From NCBI RefSeq assembly GCF_000442255.1, contig NZ_KE557280.1:1-64000 (forward strand): DNA of 64,000 bases. The letters run 5' to 3'. Numbering within the stretch: position 1 is the first letter of the stretch; each line of letters begins with the position of its first letter. This document shows positions 1-9,142 of this stretch, in pieces. The notes beneath the pieces were generated by a model. That model saw only the letters and a list, made by a program, of their open reading frames with translations, was not told where the DNA came from and ran no database searches. The position numbers and the translations under genes are program-made. Source of the stretch: Salipiger mucosus DSM 16094 (lineage in GTDB: Bacteria > Pseudomonadota > Alphaproteobacteria > Rhodobacterales > Rhodobacteraceae).

Positions 1-197
1 CGGGGCTGGAGGCGCTGGCGCGGGACGCGGGGCTCGCCGGAGAGGCGCAAGCGCTTGTGGCGCTGGTCCGCGCGGTGCAGGATCGCCTCGCGGCCCGGCC
101 GGGCACGCTGGAGGTGGCGCCGCTCTACCTCGGGCCCGGCGAGACGGCCGCGGGAGAGCTGCACCTCGGGACCCCGGGGGCGGCGAAACACGCCTGA
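1..197 (+). CDS. 3' end of an unidentified gene
   Basis: An open frame enters from the left edge and stops at TGA 195-197, leaving 64 residues rich in Ala, Leu and Gly with no motif I recognise. It ends 12 bases before the glycerate kinase start, so the two are probably co-transcribed. The high third-position GC matches real genes nearby. The function cannot be given from this fragment; the part to the left of the window would decide it. Confidence 0.5.
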   Translation, partial: GLEALARDAGLAGEAQALVALVRAVQDRLAARPGTLEVAPLYLGPGETAAGELHLGTPGAAKHA

Positions 198-209
198 CCG
201 GGAGAGGGA

Positions 210-1481
210 ATGACCGAGGAAAAACGCTTTCTGACCAGCCTGTTCACCGAGGCCGTCGCGGCCGCGGACCCCGAGCGCGCGCTGCGCGCCGCGCTGCCCG
301 AAAAGCCGAAGGGCCGGACCGTGGTCATCGGGCTGGGCAAGGGGGCGGCGCAGCTTGCGGCGGCCTTCGAGACGCTCTGGGGCGATCCGGTCGAGGGGCT
401 GGTGGTGACGCGCTACGGCTATGCCGCGCCCTGCAAGCACCTGCCCGTCATGGAGGCCGCGCACCCGGTGCCCGACGCGGCGGGGCTCGAGGCGAGCGAG
501 GCGATGTTCCGCGCGCTGGAGGGGCTGACCGAGGATGACCTCGTGGTCGCGCTGGTCTGCGGCGGCGGCTCGGCCCTGCTGCCGGCGCCGCCGGAGGGGC
601 TGACGCTGGCGGACGAGCAGGCGCTGAACCGCGCGCTGCTGGCCTCGGGGGCGCCCATCGGGGTGATGAACGCGATCCGCAAGCATGCGAGCCGGATCAA
701 GGGCGGGCGGCTGGCCGCGGCGGCGGCGCCCGCGAAGGTGGTGAGCCTCGTGGTCTCGGACGTGCCGGGGGACGACCCGGCGCAGGTGGCCTCGGGGCCG
801 ACGGTGCCCGACCGGGTGGACGGGCAGGCCGCGCTGAAGCTGATCGAGAGCTACGGCGTCCGGCTGCCGGACAACATCATGGCGCATATCCGGAGCGCGG
901 CCTCGGCGGCGCCGCACCCGGACGACGCCTGTTTCGCGCGCAACGAGGTGCACGTCGTGGCCTCGGCGCGGATCTCGCTCGAGGCGGCGGCGGCGAAGGC
1001 CGAGGCCGAGGGCGTGCCGGCGGTGATCCTGTCGGATGCGATCGAGGGCGAGGCGCGCGAGGTCGGGCTGGTCCATGCCGCCATCGCGCGCGAGGTCGCG
1101 GCGCGGAACCGGCCCTTCGCGGCGCCGGTGGTCATGCTCTCGGGGGGCGAGACCACGGTGACGCTGCGCGGCGAGGGCGGCCGGGGCGGGCGCAACACCG
1201 AGTTCCTGCTGGGGCTGGCGCACGGCCTTGACGGCGCGGGCGACATCCACGCCATCGCGGCGGATACCGACGGCATCGACGGGTCCGAGGACAACGCGGG
1301 CGCCTTCGTCGACGGCAGCAGCGGGGCGCGGCTGCGCGCGGCGGGCGGCGACGTGATGGAGGCGCTGTCGCGCAACGACGCCTGGGGCGCCTTCGAGATG
1401 CTGGGGGATCTTTTCGTGCCGGGGCCCACCGGCACCAACGTCAACGACTTCCGGGCGATCTGGGTGCGGGGCGGCGGCTGA
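210..1481 (+). CDS. gckA: Glycerate kinase, DUF4147/MOFRL family
   Basis: This 423-residue cytosolic protein matches the MOFRL/DUF4147 glycerate 2-kinase family in length and order. The N-terminal part carries a nucleotide-binding-like stretch ([13 protein letters not shown] near residue 40) and the glycine-rich [10 protein letters not shown] near residue 115. The C-terminal MOFRL part holds [35 protein letters not shown] and the closing TGTNVND. The family phosphorylates glycerate to 2-phosphoglycerate in glyoxylate, serine-cycle or tartrate degradation routes; which applies here is not visible. The ATG at 210 follows a GGGAGAGGGA ribosome-binding site. The symbol follows methylotroph usage; ttuD is used for the same family. 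Confidence 0.9.
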   Translation: MTEEKRFLTSLFTEAVAAADPERALRAALPEKPKGRTVVIGLGKGAAQLAAAFETLWGDPVEGLVVTRYGYAAPCKHLPVMEAAHPVPDAAGLEASEAMFRALEGLTEDDLVVALVCGGGSALLPAPPEGLTLADEQALNRALLASGAPIGVMNAIRKHASRIKGGRLAAAAAPAKVVSLVVSDVPGDDPAQVASGPTVPDRVDGQAALKLIESYGVRLPDNIMAHIRSAASAAPHPDDACFARNEVHVVASARISLEAAAAKAEAEGVPAVILSDAIEGEAREVGLVHAAIAREVAARNRPFAAPVVMLSGGETTVTLRGEGGRGGRNTEFLLGLAHGLDGAGDIHAIAADTDGIDGSEDNAGAFVDGSSGARLRAAGGDVMEALSRNDAWGAFEMLGDLFVPGPTGTNVNDFRAIWVRGGG

Positions 1482-1494
1482 GCGCTGCGCCCGA

Positions 1495-1878
1495 CTAGCA
1501 GAGCGCGCCGAGGAAGCGGGTCAGCGTTTCCGTCGAGAAGGGCTTGGGGCAGAACTTGGCGCCGGGATACTGCGCCTGGATCTCGTGGCTGAGCGCGTGG
1601 CCCGAGTGGAAGATCAGCGCGACGCCCTTTTCCTGGAGTTCGGTGGCGAGGGGGAAGACCTCGCCATCCTGCAGGCGCACGTCGAGGATCGCGGCGTGCA
1701 CCGTCTCGGTCGCGGCGATGCGCCGCGCGTCCTCGATCCGGGCAACCGGCCCGAGGACGTCGAAGCCCAGGTCCTGGACGATGAGCTCGAGGTCGAGGGC
1801 CACGATGGCCTCGTCCTCGCAGATAAGTATGTTGCGGGCGCCTGTCGCGGTGTCCGCCTCAGAGTTCGCGGGGGTCAT
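1495..1878 (-). CDS. Receiver-only response regulator
   Basis: A single REC domain of 127 residues with no output domain. The acidic pair after the first strand is seen in ICEDEAIVALDLELI, the phospho-acceptor Asp in AAILDVRLQDGE, and the conserved Lys in FCPKPFS. Such proteins act by protein contact or phosphotransfer, not DNA binding. The start overlaps the last 20 bases of the CheB/CheR/HWE kinase gene, so it is the third gene of the LOV signalling operon and the natural phosphorylation partner of that kinase. HWE/HisKA_2 kinases are often paired with such stand-alone receivers. The output of the system is not in the window. Confidence 0.9.
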   Translation of the reverse strand: MTPANSEADTATGARNILICEDEAIVALDLELIVQDLGFDVLGPVARIEDARRIAATETVHAAILDVRLQDGEVFPLATELQEKGVALIFHSGHALSHEIQAQYPGAKFCPKPFSTETLTRFLGALC

Positions 1879-4800
1879 AGGTCAACCTCGTCGTGCGTTG
1901 CTCGACGCTGCTGTCCACGGTCACCTCTCCGCCAAGCTGCGTCGCGGCAAGGCGGACGAGCGTGGAGCCGAACCCGGCCTTGCCTTGCGTCACTTCACCA
2001 AGTGCTTCGGCGTAGATTTCGTTCCAGACGAGAGTCACCTTTCCGTCCTGCGCGTAGGCCCAGTGCACCTCGAGGCGGCCCTCGACCGGGCCAAGCACGC
2101 CGTATTTCGCGGCATTGGTGGCCCATTCGTGCAGCAGCAGCGAGAGCGCGGTCAGGTCCTTGGCCGCGATCAGGACCTGGGGGCCCTCGACCTCGGTCTC
2201 GGCGCTGTCGGTATAGGGTTCGAGCGCGGCGCCCACGGCGTCGGTCATGGTGACCGGCCCGCGTTCGGCCGGGCGTTGGGTCATGTCGTGGGACCGGGCG
2301 AGCGCGTTGACGCGGCTTTCGATGCCCTGGACGAGGTCGGGAACCGACTCCGAGGTGCGGCCGGCGACGCGGACCATGCCCGAGATGATGGAGAAGAAGT
2401 TCTTCACCCGGTGGTTCATCTCGCGGATCATGACCTCGCGCACGCGGCGGGCCTCGATCTCGGCGGTGACGTCGAAGACCACGCCGAGGAAGCGTGTCTC
2501 GCGGCCGTGGTCGGTCTGGTTGCCCACGAAGCGCAGCGAGCGGCCGTTGTGGCGCTCGGTCAGGGTGAAGGTCTCGTCCACCGGGGCGCCGTCGGAGGTG
2601 GCTTGCAGGGCCGCTTCGAGGCGCTCGCGGTCGCCTTCGCAGAGGGTGGCGAGGATGTCGGGAACGCGCGGCTCGGCACCGTCGGGGGCAAACTCGAAAA
2701 GCTCGCGGCCCTTGGAGTCGAGCATGAGCGTGCCCTTGCTCGGGTCGAGTTCCCAGACGCCCATCTCGGCGACCTCGAGGGCGAGCTGCAGGCGCTCGCG
2801 CTCGCGGTCGAGTTCGGCCTGCAGGTAGAGCGCGCGGGTCAGCTCGGTGAAGACGAGCGTCGCCCCCTCGCGCGAGCCGTCGCGCGACAGGTAGGGCGTG
2901 ATCGCCAGCGTCCAGGTGCGGTCGCCCTCGATCTCGGTCACGCGCATGTTGCGCAGCTCGCTGGTGGCCATGACCTCCTCGATGGCGCCGATGACCTCGC
3001 GCGACTCGTTGAGCGCGCTGGTGACCTCGGCGAGCGGGCGGCCGCGGTCGGTCTTGCGCAGCGGGTAGATCGAGTTGATCGCCTCGGTGAAGTTGCGGAT
3101 CTTGCCCTTGGCGTCGACCACCACCAGCGGCAGCGTGGTGGAGGCGAAGAAGTTCGACAGGTCGGCGTTGGCGACGGAAAGCTCGTCGACCTTGGTCTTG
3201 AGTTCGTCGTTGACGGTGGCGAGCTCCTCGTTCGTCGACTGGAGCTCCTCGTTCATCGACATCATTTCTTCGTTGGAGCTTTTCAGCTCCTCGTTCGCGG
3301 TCTCGAGTTCCTCGACCGTGGTGTGCAGCCGCGCGCGGGTCGAGCGCAGCTCGTCCTCGAGGCTCTGCACGTGGCTGTCGGAGGGCTCGACCTCTTCGAC
3401 GTCGTCCTCGTCGTGCGCCTCGAAGCGGTCGCGGTCGCGGAAGACCAGGAGCAGGGTCCCGTCGGGCAGCGGATCGGCCACGAGGTCGAGTTGCTGGCGG
3501 CCGAACTCGGACTGCGCGACGAGATCGCGGGTGACCGACTTGTGGCTGACGCGGCCGGCCTTGCGGATCAGCGCAGAGACCGCCTCGCGCAGGCCGGGGC
3601 GGGCGATGGACTGCACGTGCTGATCCTCGACCTGGCCGGGCTGCAGTTCGACGTATTTGCCGAGGCGCCCGGTGGAAGCGAGGATCTGGCCGCTGGGGGT
3701 CAGGTGCAGCGTGGCGGGCGCGTAGCTTTGCAGCACGCGTTCGGCCACGTCGGTGTTCTCGAGCGTGTTGCGCGCCGCCTCGCGGCTGCCGCCGCCGAGC
3801 GCGCTGCGCCGGGGCGAGGGCAGCCGGTTGCTGGGCATGGTGCGCAGGTGCAGCGGGTATTCCGTGCGCGCGTTGTTGCGGCGGAAGATGCGCGCCTGCT
3901 GGTTGATGGGCGGGAACAGCTCGTCGAAGCGGCCGACCGTCTCGGAGGGGCCGAGAAAGAGGATGCCGCCGGGCTTGAGCGAGTAATGGAAGATCGGCAG
4001 GGCCTGGGTCTGCAGCTTTTCGCCGAAGTAGATCAGCAGGTTGCGGCAGGACAGCAGGTCGATGTTGGAGAACGGCGGATCGCGCACGACGCTGTGCACC
4101 GAGAACCGGATCATGTCGCGGATCTGCGCCGGGATCTGAAAGCTGCCCTCGCGCGCGATGGTGTAGCGGTCGCGCAGTTCCTCGGGCACGTCGGCCAGCG
4201 CGGCATGCGGGTAGACGCCCTCGCGGGCGATGCGCAGCATCTGCTCGTCGATGTCGGTGGCGAAGACCTGCACCTTGAAGGAGCGGCGCTGCTCGTGCAG
4301 CTCGTGGGCGAAGATCATGGCCATGGTATAGGCCTCTTCGCCGCTGGAGCAGCCCGGCACCCAGACGCGCAGTTCCTCGCCCTCGAAGTCGCGGACGAGA
4401 TCGGGCACCACCTCGCGGCGGAGCGCCTCGAAATGCTCGGGGTCGCGGAAGAAGCGGGTGACGTTGATCAGCAGCTCGCGGAAGAGCACCTCGCACTCGT
4501 CGGAATCCGTGCGCACGCGGCGCAGGTAGTCCTCGGCGTCGCGCAGGTCGAGCACCTGGATGCGGCGCTGGATCCGGCGGACGAGCGTGGATTTCTTGTA
4601 GCCCGAGAAGTCGTGGCCGACGGTCTTTTTCAGTACCGCGCAGATGTCGTCGACGCTGTCCTCGATGGTGCGCGCGAGCTTTTCGTCGCTGATGCGGTAG
4701 ACGGTGCGGGCGTAATACTGGTGGATGCTCTCGATGATGCGCGAGGGGCGGCGGACGAAATCCACCATGCCCGTGTTCTGCGCCGAGACCGGCATGCCGT

Positions 4801-5323
4801 CGTATTTCGCGGTGTCGGGGTCCTGCACGAGGCAGAGCCCGCCGTGTTCCTTGATCGCGCGCAGGCCCGCGCTGCCGTCGGCGCCGGTGCCCGACAGGAT
4901 CACGCAGGCGGCGAAGCGGCCCTGGTCCTCGGCGAGGCTTTCGAAGAAGTCGTCGATGGGCCGGCGCAGCCCGCGCGGCTGTTCGAAGTCGGTGAGGGTG
5001 AGCTCGCCGTCGCGGACCAGAAGCCCGTGGCCGGGCGGGATGATGTAGACGCGGCCGCGCTGGATGCGCTCGCCGCCGGCGGCCTGCAGCACCTCGAGAT
5101 CGGTGTGCCGGCCCAGGAGCTCGGCCAGCAGGCTTTCGTGGTTGGGGTCCAGGTGCTGGACCACGACATAGGCGAAGTTGCTGGAGGCGTCGGCCTCGCT
5201 CAGCATCTCGCGGATGGCCTCGAGCCCGCCGGCGGAGGCGCCGACGCCGACGATGCAGGTGCGTTCGCTGGCGGTTTCCGCCTCGGAGATGAGGCTTTCG
5301 TCAGGTCTGTCGTCGTGGCTCAC
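1859..5323 (-). CDS. CheB-CheR-PAS-HWE histidine kinase fusion
   Basis: An 1154-residue hybrid chemotaxis-like sensor. Residues about 22-200 are a CheB methylesterase domain with the Ser-His-Asp set visible (GASAGG Ser30, QHLDP His57, GTGADG Asp149). Next comes a CheR methyltransferase domain with the SAM motif GCSSGEEAYTMAM. A long heptad coiled coil (ELETANEELKSSNEEM and following) leads to PAS domains, and the C-terminus is an HWE/HisKA_2 kinase (EMNHRVKNFFSII; N-box HEWATNAAKYG). I choose the GTG at 5323 because it forms a GTGA overlap with the LOV gene stop, which implies translational coupling. An upstream frame extension to 5377 would lie inside the LOV gene. CheB/CheR fusions of this kind sit outside normal chemotaxis and no mcp or cheA is nearby. 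Confidence 0.9.
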   Translation of the reverse strand: MSHDDRPDESLISEAETASERTCIVGVGASAGGLEAIREMLSEADASSNFAYVVVQHLDPNHESLLAELLGRHTDLEVLQAAGGERIQRGRVYIIPPGHGLLVRDGELTLTDFEQPRGLRRPIDDFFESLAEDQGRFAACVILSGTGADGSAGLRAIKEHGGLCLVQDPDTAKYDGMPVSAQNTGMVDFVRRPSRIIESIHQYYARTVYRISDEKLARTIEDSVDDICAVLKKTVGHDFSGYKKSTLVRRIQRRIQVLDLRDAEDYLRRVRTDSDECEVLFRELLINVTRFFRDPEHFEALRREVVPDLVRDFEGEELRVWVPGCSSGEEAYTMAMIFAHELHEQRRSFKVQVFATDIDEQMLRIAREGVYPHAALADVPEELRDRYTIAREGSFQIPAQIRDMIRFSVHSVVRDPPFSNIDLLSCRNLLIYFGEKLQTQALPIFHYSLKPGGILFLGPSETVGRFDELFPPINQQARIFRRNNARTEYPLHLRTMPSNRLPSPRRSALGGGSREAARNTLENTDVAERVLQSYAPATLHLTPSGQILASTGRLGKYVELQPGQVEDQHVQSIARPGLREAVSALIRKAGRVSHKSVTRDLVAQSEFGRQQLDLVADPLPDGTLLLVFRDRDRFEAHDEDDVEEVEPSDSHVQSLEDELRSTRARLHTTVEELETANEELKSSNEEMMSMNEELQSTNEELATVNDELKTKVDELSVANADLSNFFASTTLPLVVVDAKGKIRNFTEAINSIYPLRKTDRGRPLAEVTSALNESREVIGAIEEVMATSELRNMRVTEIEGDRTWTLAITPYLSRDGSREGATLVFTELTRALYLQAELDRERERLQLALEVAEMGVWELDPSKGTLMLDSKGRELFEFAPDGAEPRVPDILATLCEGDRERLEAALQATSDGAPVDETFTLTERHNGRSLRFVGNQTDHGRETRFLGVVFDVTAEIEARRVREVMIREMNHRVKNFFSIISGMVRVAGRTSESVPDLVQGIESRVNALARSHDMTQRPAERGPVTMTDAVGAALEPYTDSAETEVEGPQVLIAAKDLTALSLLLHEWATNAAKYGVLGPVEGRLEVHWAYAQDGKVTLVWNEIYAEALGEVTQGKAGFGSTLVRLAATQLGGEVTVDSSVEQRTTRLTYDPREL

Positions 5324-5868
5324 CGGTCGTCGTCCATCGCAAGTTTGGCGATCATCGCCACCGAATCCGCAAGGCACTCGGCCGAGCCCTCCATCGCGAG
5401 GCCGTACTCCCGGCCAAGGGTTTGCACGTCCTCGAGGTGACGGTTGAGCTTCACGTCGTTCTCCTCGAGCCGCTGGCGGCGGCGCGCGGCCGTCATGTCG
5501 AACTGCGACGCGAGGATGAACTGCGTGTGGCCGAAACGGTCGCGCAGGCGCGACATGAAGACGAGGTTGAGGAAGGTCGAGCCGTCCTTGCGGTAGTTCA
5601 GCACGGCGAAGCGGCCGTCATCCTGGCTGTCGTCGTGGATGAAGTCGTGCAGTTCCTGGTGCGAGGCGGCGGCGGTTTCCTCGCCCTGCAGGAAGCGGCA
5701 GTTGCGGCCGATGACCTCGTCCTCGGAATAGCCGGTGAGACGGCAGAAGCCGTCGTTGACAAGCACGAGGGGCGTGTCGCCTCCGGTCTCGGACAGCGCG
5801 AGCGCGATGCTCGACGTCTCGAAATAGGCCGCGAGGGCCCTGGGCAGTTCCGCGGTGGTGGCACTCAT
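5320..5868 (-). CDS. Short LOV blue-light photoreceptor protein
   Basis: A 182-residue protein consisting of a PAS/LOV core and a C-terminal helix. The photoactive motif GRNCRFLQG is intact (Cys57), as are the flavin-contacting residues in NYRKDG (Asn91), LNL (Asn101) and ASQFDM (Gln122). A bound FMN forming a cysteinyl adduct in blue light is therefore expected from family knowledge. Residues about 127-180 form an Arg/Glu-rich helix, likely a coiled coil that couples to a partner. There is no kinase or DNA-binding domain. It is the first gene of an operon with the CheB/CheR/HWE kinase (GTGA overlap) and a receiver protein, so it probably feeds light state into that kinase. Confidence 0.92.
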   Translation of the reverse strand: MSATTAELPRALAAYFETSSIALALSETGGDTPLVLVNDGFCRLTGYSEDEVIGRNCRFLQGEETAAASHQELHDFIHDDSQDDGRFAVLNYRKDGSTFLNLVFMSRLRDRFGHTQFILASQFDMTAARRRQRLEENDVKLNRHLEDVQTLGREYGLAMEGSAECLADSVAMIAKLAMDDDR

Positions 5869-5919
5869 GTAGGGATATTCGCTTTGGGGGTCTGCGCAGA
5901 AAAAAGACGTATCTTGCCT

Positions 5920-5949
5920 GTCATATGCGCCGGAATGGCCAGATGACAA
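5920..5949 (-). promoter_or_regulatory. Candidate promoter of the LOV operon
   Basis: On the minus strand TTGTCA (5949-5944) is followed after 18 bases by TATGAC (5925-5920), about 50 bases before the LOV start. This fits a housekeeping-type promoter only loosely. The rest of 5869-6156, between the divergent LOV operon and the PAP2 gene, shows no other convincing element. Confidence 0.35.
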
Positions 5950-6156
5950 GCCGATTGCGTTGCCTCGCGGTGCGTTGACCGGGGCTCGTGACGTAAGCGG
6001 CCGCGGGGTCGGCGACCGCGGGGCGCTTCTGCGCGCCCTTGGCACGGTGAACGCGGATACCCGGAATGTGGTTCCGGCCCGCGTTCGGGGCGGGGCCCGC
6101 GCGGTCCGGCGTGCGGTTGCAGGGAACGATCCGCGCGCCCGCGGTGTTGGCTGCGC

Positions 6157-6915
6157 ATGGACCGGGACAGCCTGACAGCCAGAACCATCGCCATCGCGCG
6201 TTCCGTCGAACTGCAGATGCTCGCGATCAGCACCGGGATCATCGTCGGTGTCTGGGGCTTTGCGGAGCTTGCCGACGAGGTGATCGAGGGCGAGACGCAG
6301 GGCATCGACCGGCAGCTGCTGCTGCTGCTGCGCACGCCGGGCGACCTCGCGGACCCGCTGGGCCCGCCGGTGGCCGAGGAGATCGGCCGCGACCTGACGG
6401 CGCTTGGCGGGATCATCGCGCTGACGCTGGCCACGCTGGCGACCTGCGGCTTCTTCCTGCTGCTGCGGCGCTACGGCTCGGCCTTCTACATGGGCGCGAC
6501 GGTCGGCGGGGGCATCCTGCTGTCGAGCGTCGCGAAGGGGCTGTTCGATCGCGCGCGGCCCGATCTCGTGCCGCACGGCTCGATCGTGCACACGGCGAGC
6601 TTTCCCTCGGGCCACTCGACCATGGCGGCGATCACCTACCTGACGCTGGCGGTGCTGATCGCGCGGGTGCTGCCGCAGCGACGGCTCAAGGTCTACGTGA
6701 TGACCGTGGCTGTGCTGCTGACGGTGCTGGTCGGCGTGAGCCGCGTCTACCTTGGCGTGCACTGGCCGACGGACGTGCTGTCGGGCTGGCTGGTGGGGCT
6801 GGCCTGGGCGATGCTCTGCCTCCTCGGCGCGCGTCTGCTGGCGCGGCATGGCCGGGTCGAGCCCGATGCCGACGAGGGCGATCCGGAGACGGGCGCGCCG
6901 GGGCAGGGGCCCTGA
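6157..6915 (+). CDS. PAP2-family membrane phosphatase
   Basis: 252 residues with several hydrophobic segments and the three phosphatase motifs in order: KGLFDRARPD, PSGHSTMAA and SRVYLGVHWPTDV. This is the type 2 phosphatidic acid phosphatase/undecaprenyl-pyrophosphatase superfamily, acting on lipid phosphates at the outer face of the inner membrane. The exact substrate is not determined by the motifs. It is the first gene of a plus-strand pair with the EEP-family gene that starts 97 bases downstream, and both may act on membrane phosphoesters. Confidence 0.88.
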   Translation: MDRDSLTARTIAIARSVELQMLAISTGIIVGVWGFAELADEVIEGETQGIDRQLLLLLRTPGDLADPLGPPVAEEIGRDLTALGGIIALTLATLATCGFFLLLRRYGSAFYMGATVGGGILLSSVAKGLFDRARPDLVPHGSIVHTASFPSGHSTMAAITYLTLAVLIARVLPQRRLKVYVMTVAVLLTVLVGVSRVYLGVHWPTDVLSGWLVGLAWAMLCLLGARLLARHGRVEPDADEGDPETGAPGQGP

Positions 6916-7012
6916 GCGCCTGGCGGCGTGCCAGGGACATCCCGAAACGCCCGACCGCCCGCGCGCGCCGATGCCGCCCGGACGCAAGACAACAAGAAAC
7001 GGAACAGACACC

Positions 7013-8107
7013 ATGCGCCTGCTGATCACCATCGTTCTCGTCCTCGTCACCGGGATCCTGACCCTCGGCTCCTTCCTGCACCTGGCCGAGACCGATGTGT
7101 GGTGGGTGCGCACGACCGACTTCCCCCGCCTGCAATACGGCGCCGCGCTGCTGGTGCTGCTGGTGCTTCTGGCGCTGCTGGCACGGTGGGTCTCGCGCCC
7201 TGTGCGGGTGGTGCTGGTGGTCCTGGCGCTGGTCTCGCTGGGCTACAACGTGTTCAAGCTGGCGCCCTACATGCCGATCGGCGGGCGCGACGATGTGGCC
7301 AGCTGCGACGCGGAGGACAGCCTGACGGTGCTGGTGGCCAACGTGCAGATGGAGAACCGCGAAAGCGCGGGGCTGCTGGAGCTGGTGCAGGCGCGCGAGC
7401 CCGACCTCTTCCTCGCGCTCGAGACCGACGCGTGGTGGGACACCGAGCTCTCGCCCCTGGGCGAGGCGATGCCGCAGACCGTCTCGCACATCGACGACGA
7501 TTTCTACGGCATGCATCTCTTCTCGCGCCTGCCGCTGAGCGAGACGCGGGTGATGTTCCCGGTCGAGACCGACACGCCCTCGATCCTGGCCAAGGTCGAG
7601 CTGCCCTCGGGCAACGAGGTGCAGTTCATGGGCCTGCACCCGCGGCCGCCGCACCCGGGGCAAAGCTCGGTCGGGCGCGACGCGGCGCTGATGTGGGCGG
7701 GGCTGCGGGCCTGGAACTCGAAGGTGCCGGTCGTGGCGGCGGGGGATCTGAACGCCGTCCCCTGGGAGCGCAGCGCCATGCGGATGCAGCGCATCGGCCA
7801 GTTCCTCGACCCACGCCGCAGCGAGGGCTTCAAGGCGAGCTTCAACTCAAGTTCGTGGTGGATGATCTGGCCACTGGACCAGGTGCTGCACCAGGCCGAG
7901 CTGAGCCTCGTGTCGCTGGACATCCTGTCGAGCTTCGGCTCGGACCACTACCCGGTCGAGGCGACGCTCTGCGACCGCCCCTCGGAGCACCGGCCGCCGT
8001 CGATCGTGGACGGCGACATGGACGAAGCCGAGGAGACCATCCGCGCGGTGCTGGACATGCAGCGGGAGAGCGAGGAGCGCGACCGCCGCGAAGCCTCGGA
8101 CAGTTGA
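7013..8107 (+). CDS. Membrane-anchored endonuclease/exonuclease/phosphatase-family protein
   Basis: 364 residues. The first ~85 residues hold three hydrophobic segments, placing the remainder on the periplasmic side. The catalytic part has the EEP fold signature: VLVANVQMEN near the start, LFLALETDAWW, GLHPRP, AAGDLNAVPW and a final GSDHYPV. These are the Asn, Glu, His, Asp-Asn and Asp-His metal and catalytic positions of the family. Substrates of bacterial membrane EEP proteins vary (phospholipid head groups, nucleic acid), so none is assigned. The ATG at 7013 opens directly on the first membrane segment; longer upstream frames lack sense. The C-terminal ~40 residues are highly charged. Confidence 0.85.
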   Translation: MRLLITIVLVLVTGILTLGSFLHLAETDVWWVRTTDFPRLQYGAALLVLLVLLALLARWVSRPVRVVLVVLALVSLGYNVFKLAPYMPIGGRDDVASCDAEDSLTVLVANVQMENRESAGLLELVQAREPDLFLALETDAWWDTELSPLGEAMPQTVSHIDDDFYGMHLFSRLPLSETRVMFPVETDTPSILAKVELPSGNEVQFMGLHPRPPHPGQSSVGRDAALMWAGLRAWNSKVPVVAAGDLNAVPWERSAMRMQRIGQFLDPRRSEGFKASFNSSSWWMIWPLDQVLHQAELSLVSLDILSSFGSDHYPVEATLCDRPSEHRPPSIVDGDMDEAEETIRAVLDMQRESEERDRREASDS

Positions 8108-8233
8108 CCGCGTGCGCGCGGGCGCACGCGCGCGCGAGGCTCAGGTGCGTTGAGCCGCGTCAATGATCCGCGGGCGGAGTTGCTCCACCCTCGTTCCGGG
8201 ACGCCGGTGTCCCGCAACGAGGGGGAGATCACC

Positions 8234-8638
8234 ATGACACGTTCCGGACCACTCGCGACGCTCGCCGTCGCAATCGCCCTGGCACTGGGCGGAGCCGCGG
8301 CCCTTGCCGACAGCGCGGGCGAAGAGGAATACCGTGTCGCCTGCGCGGGCTGCCACGGCGAGAGCGCAATGGGCGACGGGCCGCTCGCGGGGCTGCTGAA
8401 CATCTCGCCCCCGAGCCTCGTGGGTCTGTCGCAGGCCAACGAGGGCAGCTTTCCCTTCGAGGCGGTGCTGAGCACCATCGACGGCCGCGACGGCGTCCGG
8501 GCACATGGCAGCCAGATGCCGGTCTGGGGCGAACGCTTCCAGGCCTCGGCGACAAGCCAGCGCGGCGAGACCGCCGACATGGTGGCGCGGGGGCGCATCC
8601 TGTCGCTGGTCTACTACCTGCAATCGATCCAGGAGTGA
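8234..8638 (+). CDS. Small periplasmic cytochrome c
   Basis: 134 residues with a signal peptide (TRSGPLATLAVAIALALGG, cleavage near Ala-Leu-Ala-Asp) and one haem c motif CAGCH (Cys37, Cys40, His41). A likely axial Met lies in GSQMPVWGERF. It resembles class I monohaem cytochromes that accept electrons in the periplasm. The ATG at 8234 follows GGGGGAGATC; an upstream in-frame start at 8150 would put about 28 non-signal residues in front and is less likely. The redox partner is not visible. The gene lies just outside the left end of the integrated element. Confidence 0.85.
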   Translation: MTRSGPLATLAVAIALALGGAAALADSAGEEEYRVACAGCHGESAMGDGPLAGLLNISPPSLVGLSQANEGSFPFEAVLSTIDGRDGVRAHGSQMPVWGERFQASATSQRGETADMVARGRILSLVYYLQSIQE

Positions 8639-8905
8639 TCCGGGCCGGGCGTGCGTGACGGCGACCCGCGGGGTGTCTTCACCTTCGGGTGAGCAGCGGG
8701 CGCCGGTTGCGGGTCTTTTCGGCGAGTCGCGGGGCAGGTGCCGGCTGTTCACGACAGGACGCGGGCCCGCCGGGTGCGGGGCTGCGGTGGCGCGCGCCGC
8801 GACTGCGTGGCAGCGACGCGGGCTGCACGCGGGGACGAAAGCCTGCACGGGCCCGCCCGTGGCGGGCTCGCGCGTTTTCCCGTGATTTTTCAGCTGCTTG
8901 GGAAA
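8639..8905. other. Non-coding flank between cytochrome gene and element
   Basis: 267 bases of host-like, very GC-rich DNA with no supported gene. Its only clear structure is the hairpin near 8851. Before insertion of the element this DNA would have followed the 3' end of the tRNA-Ser gene. Confidence 0.5.
8851..8878 (+). terminator. Hairpin with short T run
   Basis: GCCCGCC and GGCGGGC form a 7-bp stem with a 3-base loop (8851-8867), followed by CGCGCG and TTTT. It could end the cytochrome transcript. The gap before the T run makes it a weak intrinsic terminator. Confidence 0.4.
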
Positions 8906-8919
8906 TGGCGGAGAGACAG
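8906..8919. repeat. Distal attachment site (att) of the element
   Basis: TGGCGGAGAGACAG here is identical to 16344-16357, the last 14 bases of the tRNA-Ser gene read from its CCA end. Identity stops at both ends of the 14-mer. Its position at the change from host-like DNA to a phage-like gene block, with an integrase next to the tRNA, marks it as the distal direct repeat left by site-specific integration into the tRNA 3' end. Confidence 0.8.
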
Positions 8920-8988
8920 TCCGTCCGTCCGCGAACCGCATCCTGGATTATTGTGATAAAACAGTATCTTGTGAATCTACGTTGTCAG

Positions 8989-9000
8989 AAATGTGGACAA
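8989..9000 (+). promoter_or_regulatory. Candidate integrase arm site, left end
   Basis: AAATGTGGACAA is identical to 16241-16252 near the other end of the element. Here it is preceded by TTGTC (8982-8986), and at the other end it is followed by TTGTC (16265-16269). Repeated 12-mers close to both ends of an integrative element are expected for arm-type integrase or excisionase sites; this role is inferred. Confidence 0.4.
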
Positions 9001-9049
9001 GAACATCTGCGAACGCCCCTGAGCATAGCGAATCGAACCCCCAAATGGA

Positions 9050-9082
9050 AAGCCCCCCGCCGGGACCAACGGCAGGGGGCTT
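9050..9082. other. Strong hairpin inside the left end of the element
   Basis: AAGCCCCCCGCC (9050-9061) pairs with GGCAGGGGGCTT (9071-9082) in a 12-bp stem with one C-A mismatch and a 9-base loop. No T run follows. It may end transcription entering from the host or fold in the leader of the primase mRNA. Confidence 0.5.
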
Positions 9083-9142
9083 GGGCAGGATTCCCAGCAG
9101 GGGAAGAACAGGAAGCCCCCTCATCACAAAGGACCTCTCAAC

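Noticed and set aside
1544-5440. A 1298-codon open frame on the plus strand
   Set aside because: It lies antisense to the CheB-CheR-kinase gene, has His/Asp/Val-rich low-complexity translation and no domain; high GC leaves such frames open by chance. The same applies to long antisense frames over eno, tkt, nrdJ, trpE, the foldase and the acyl-CoA synthetase.
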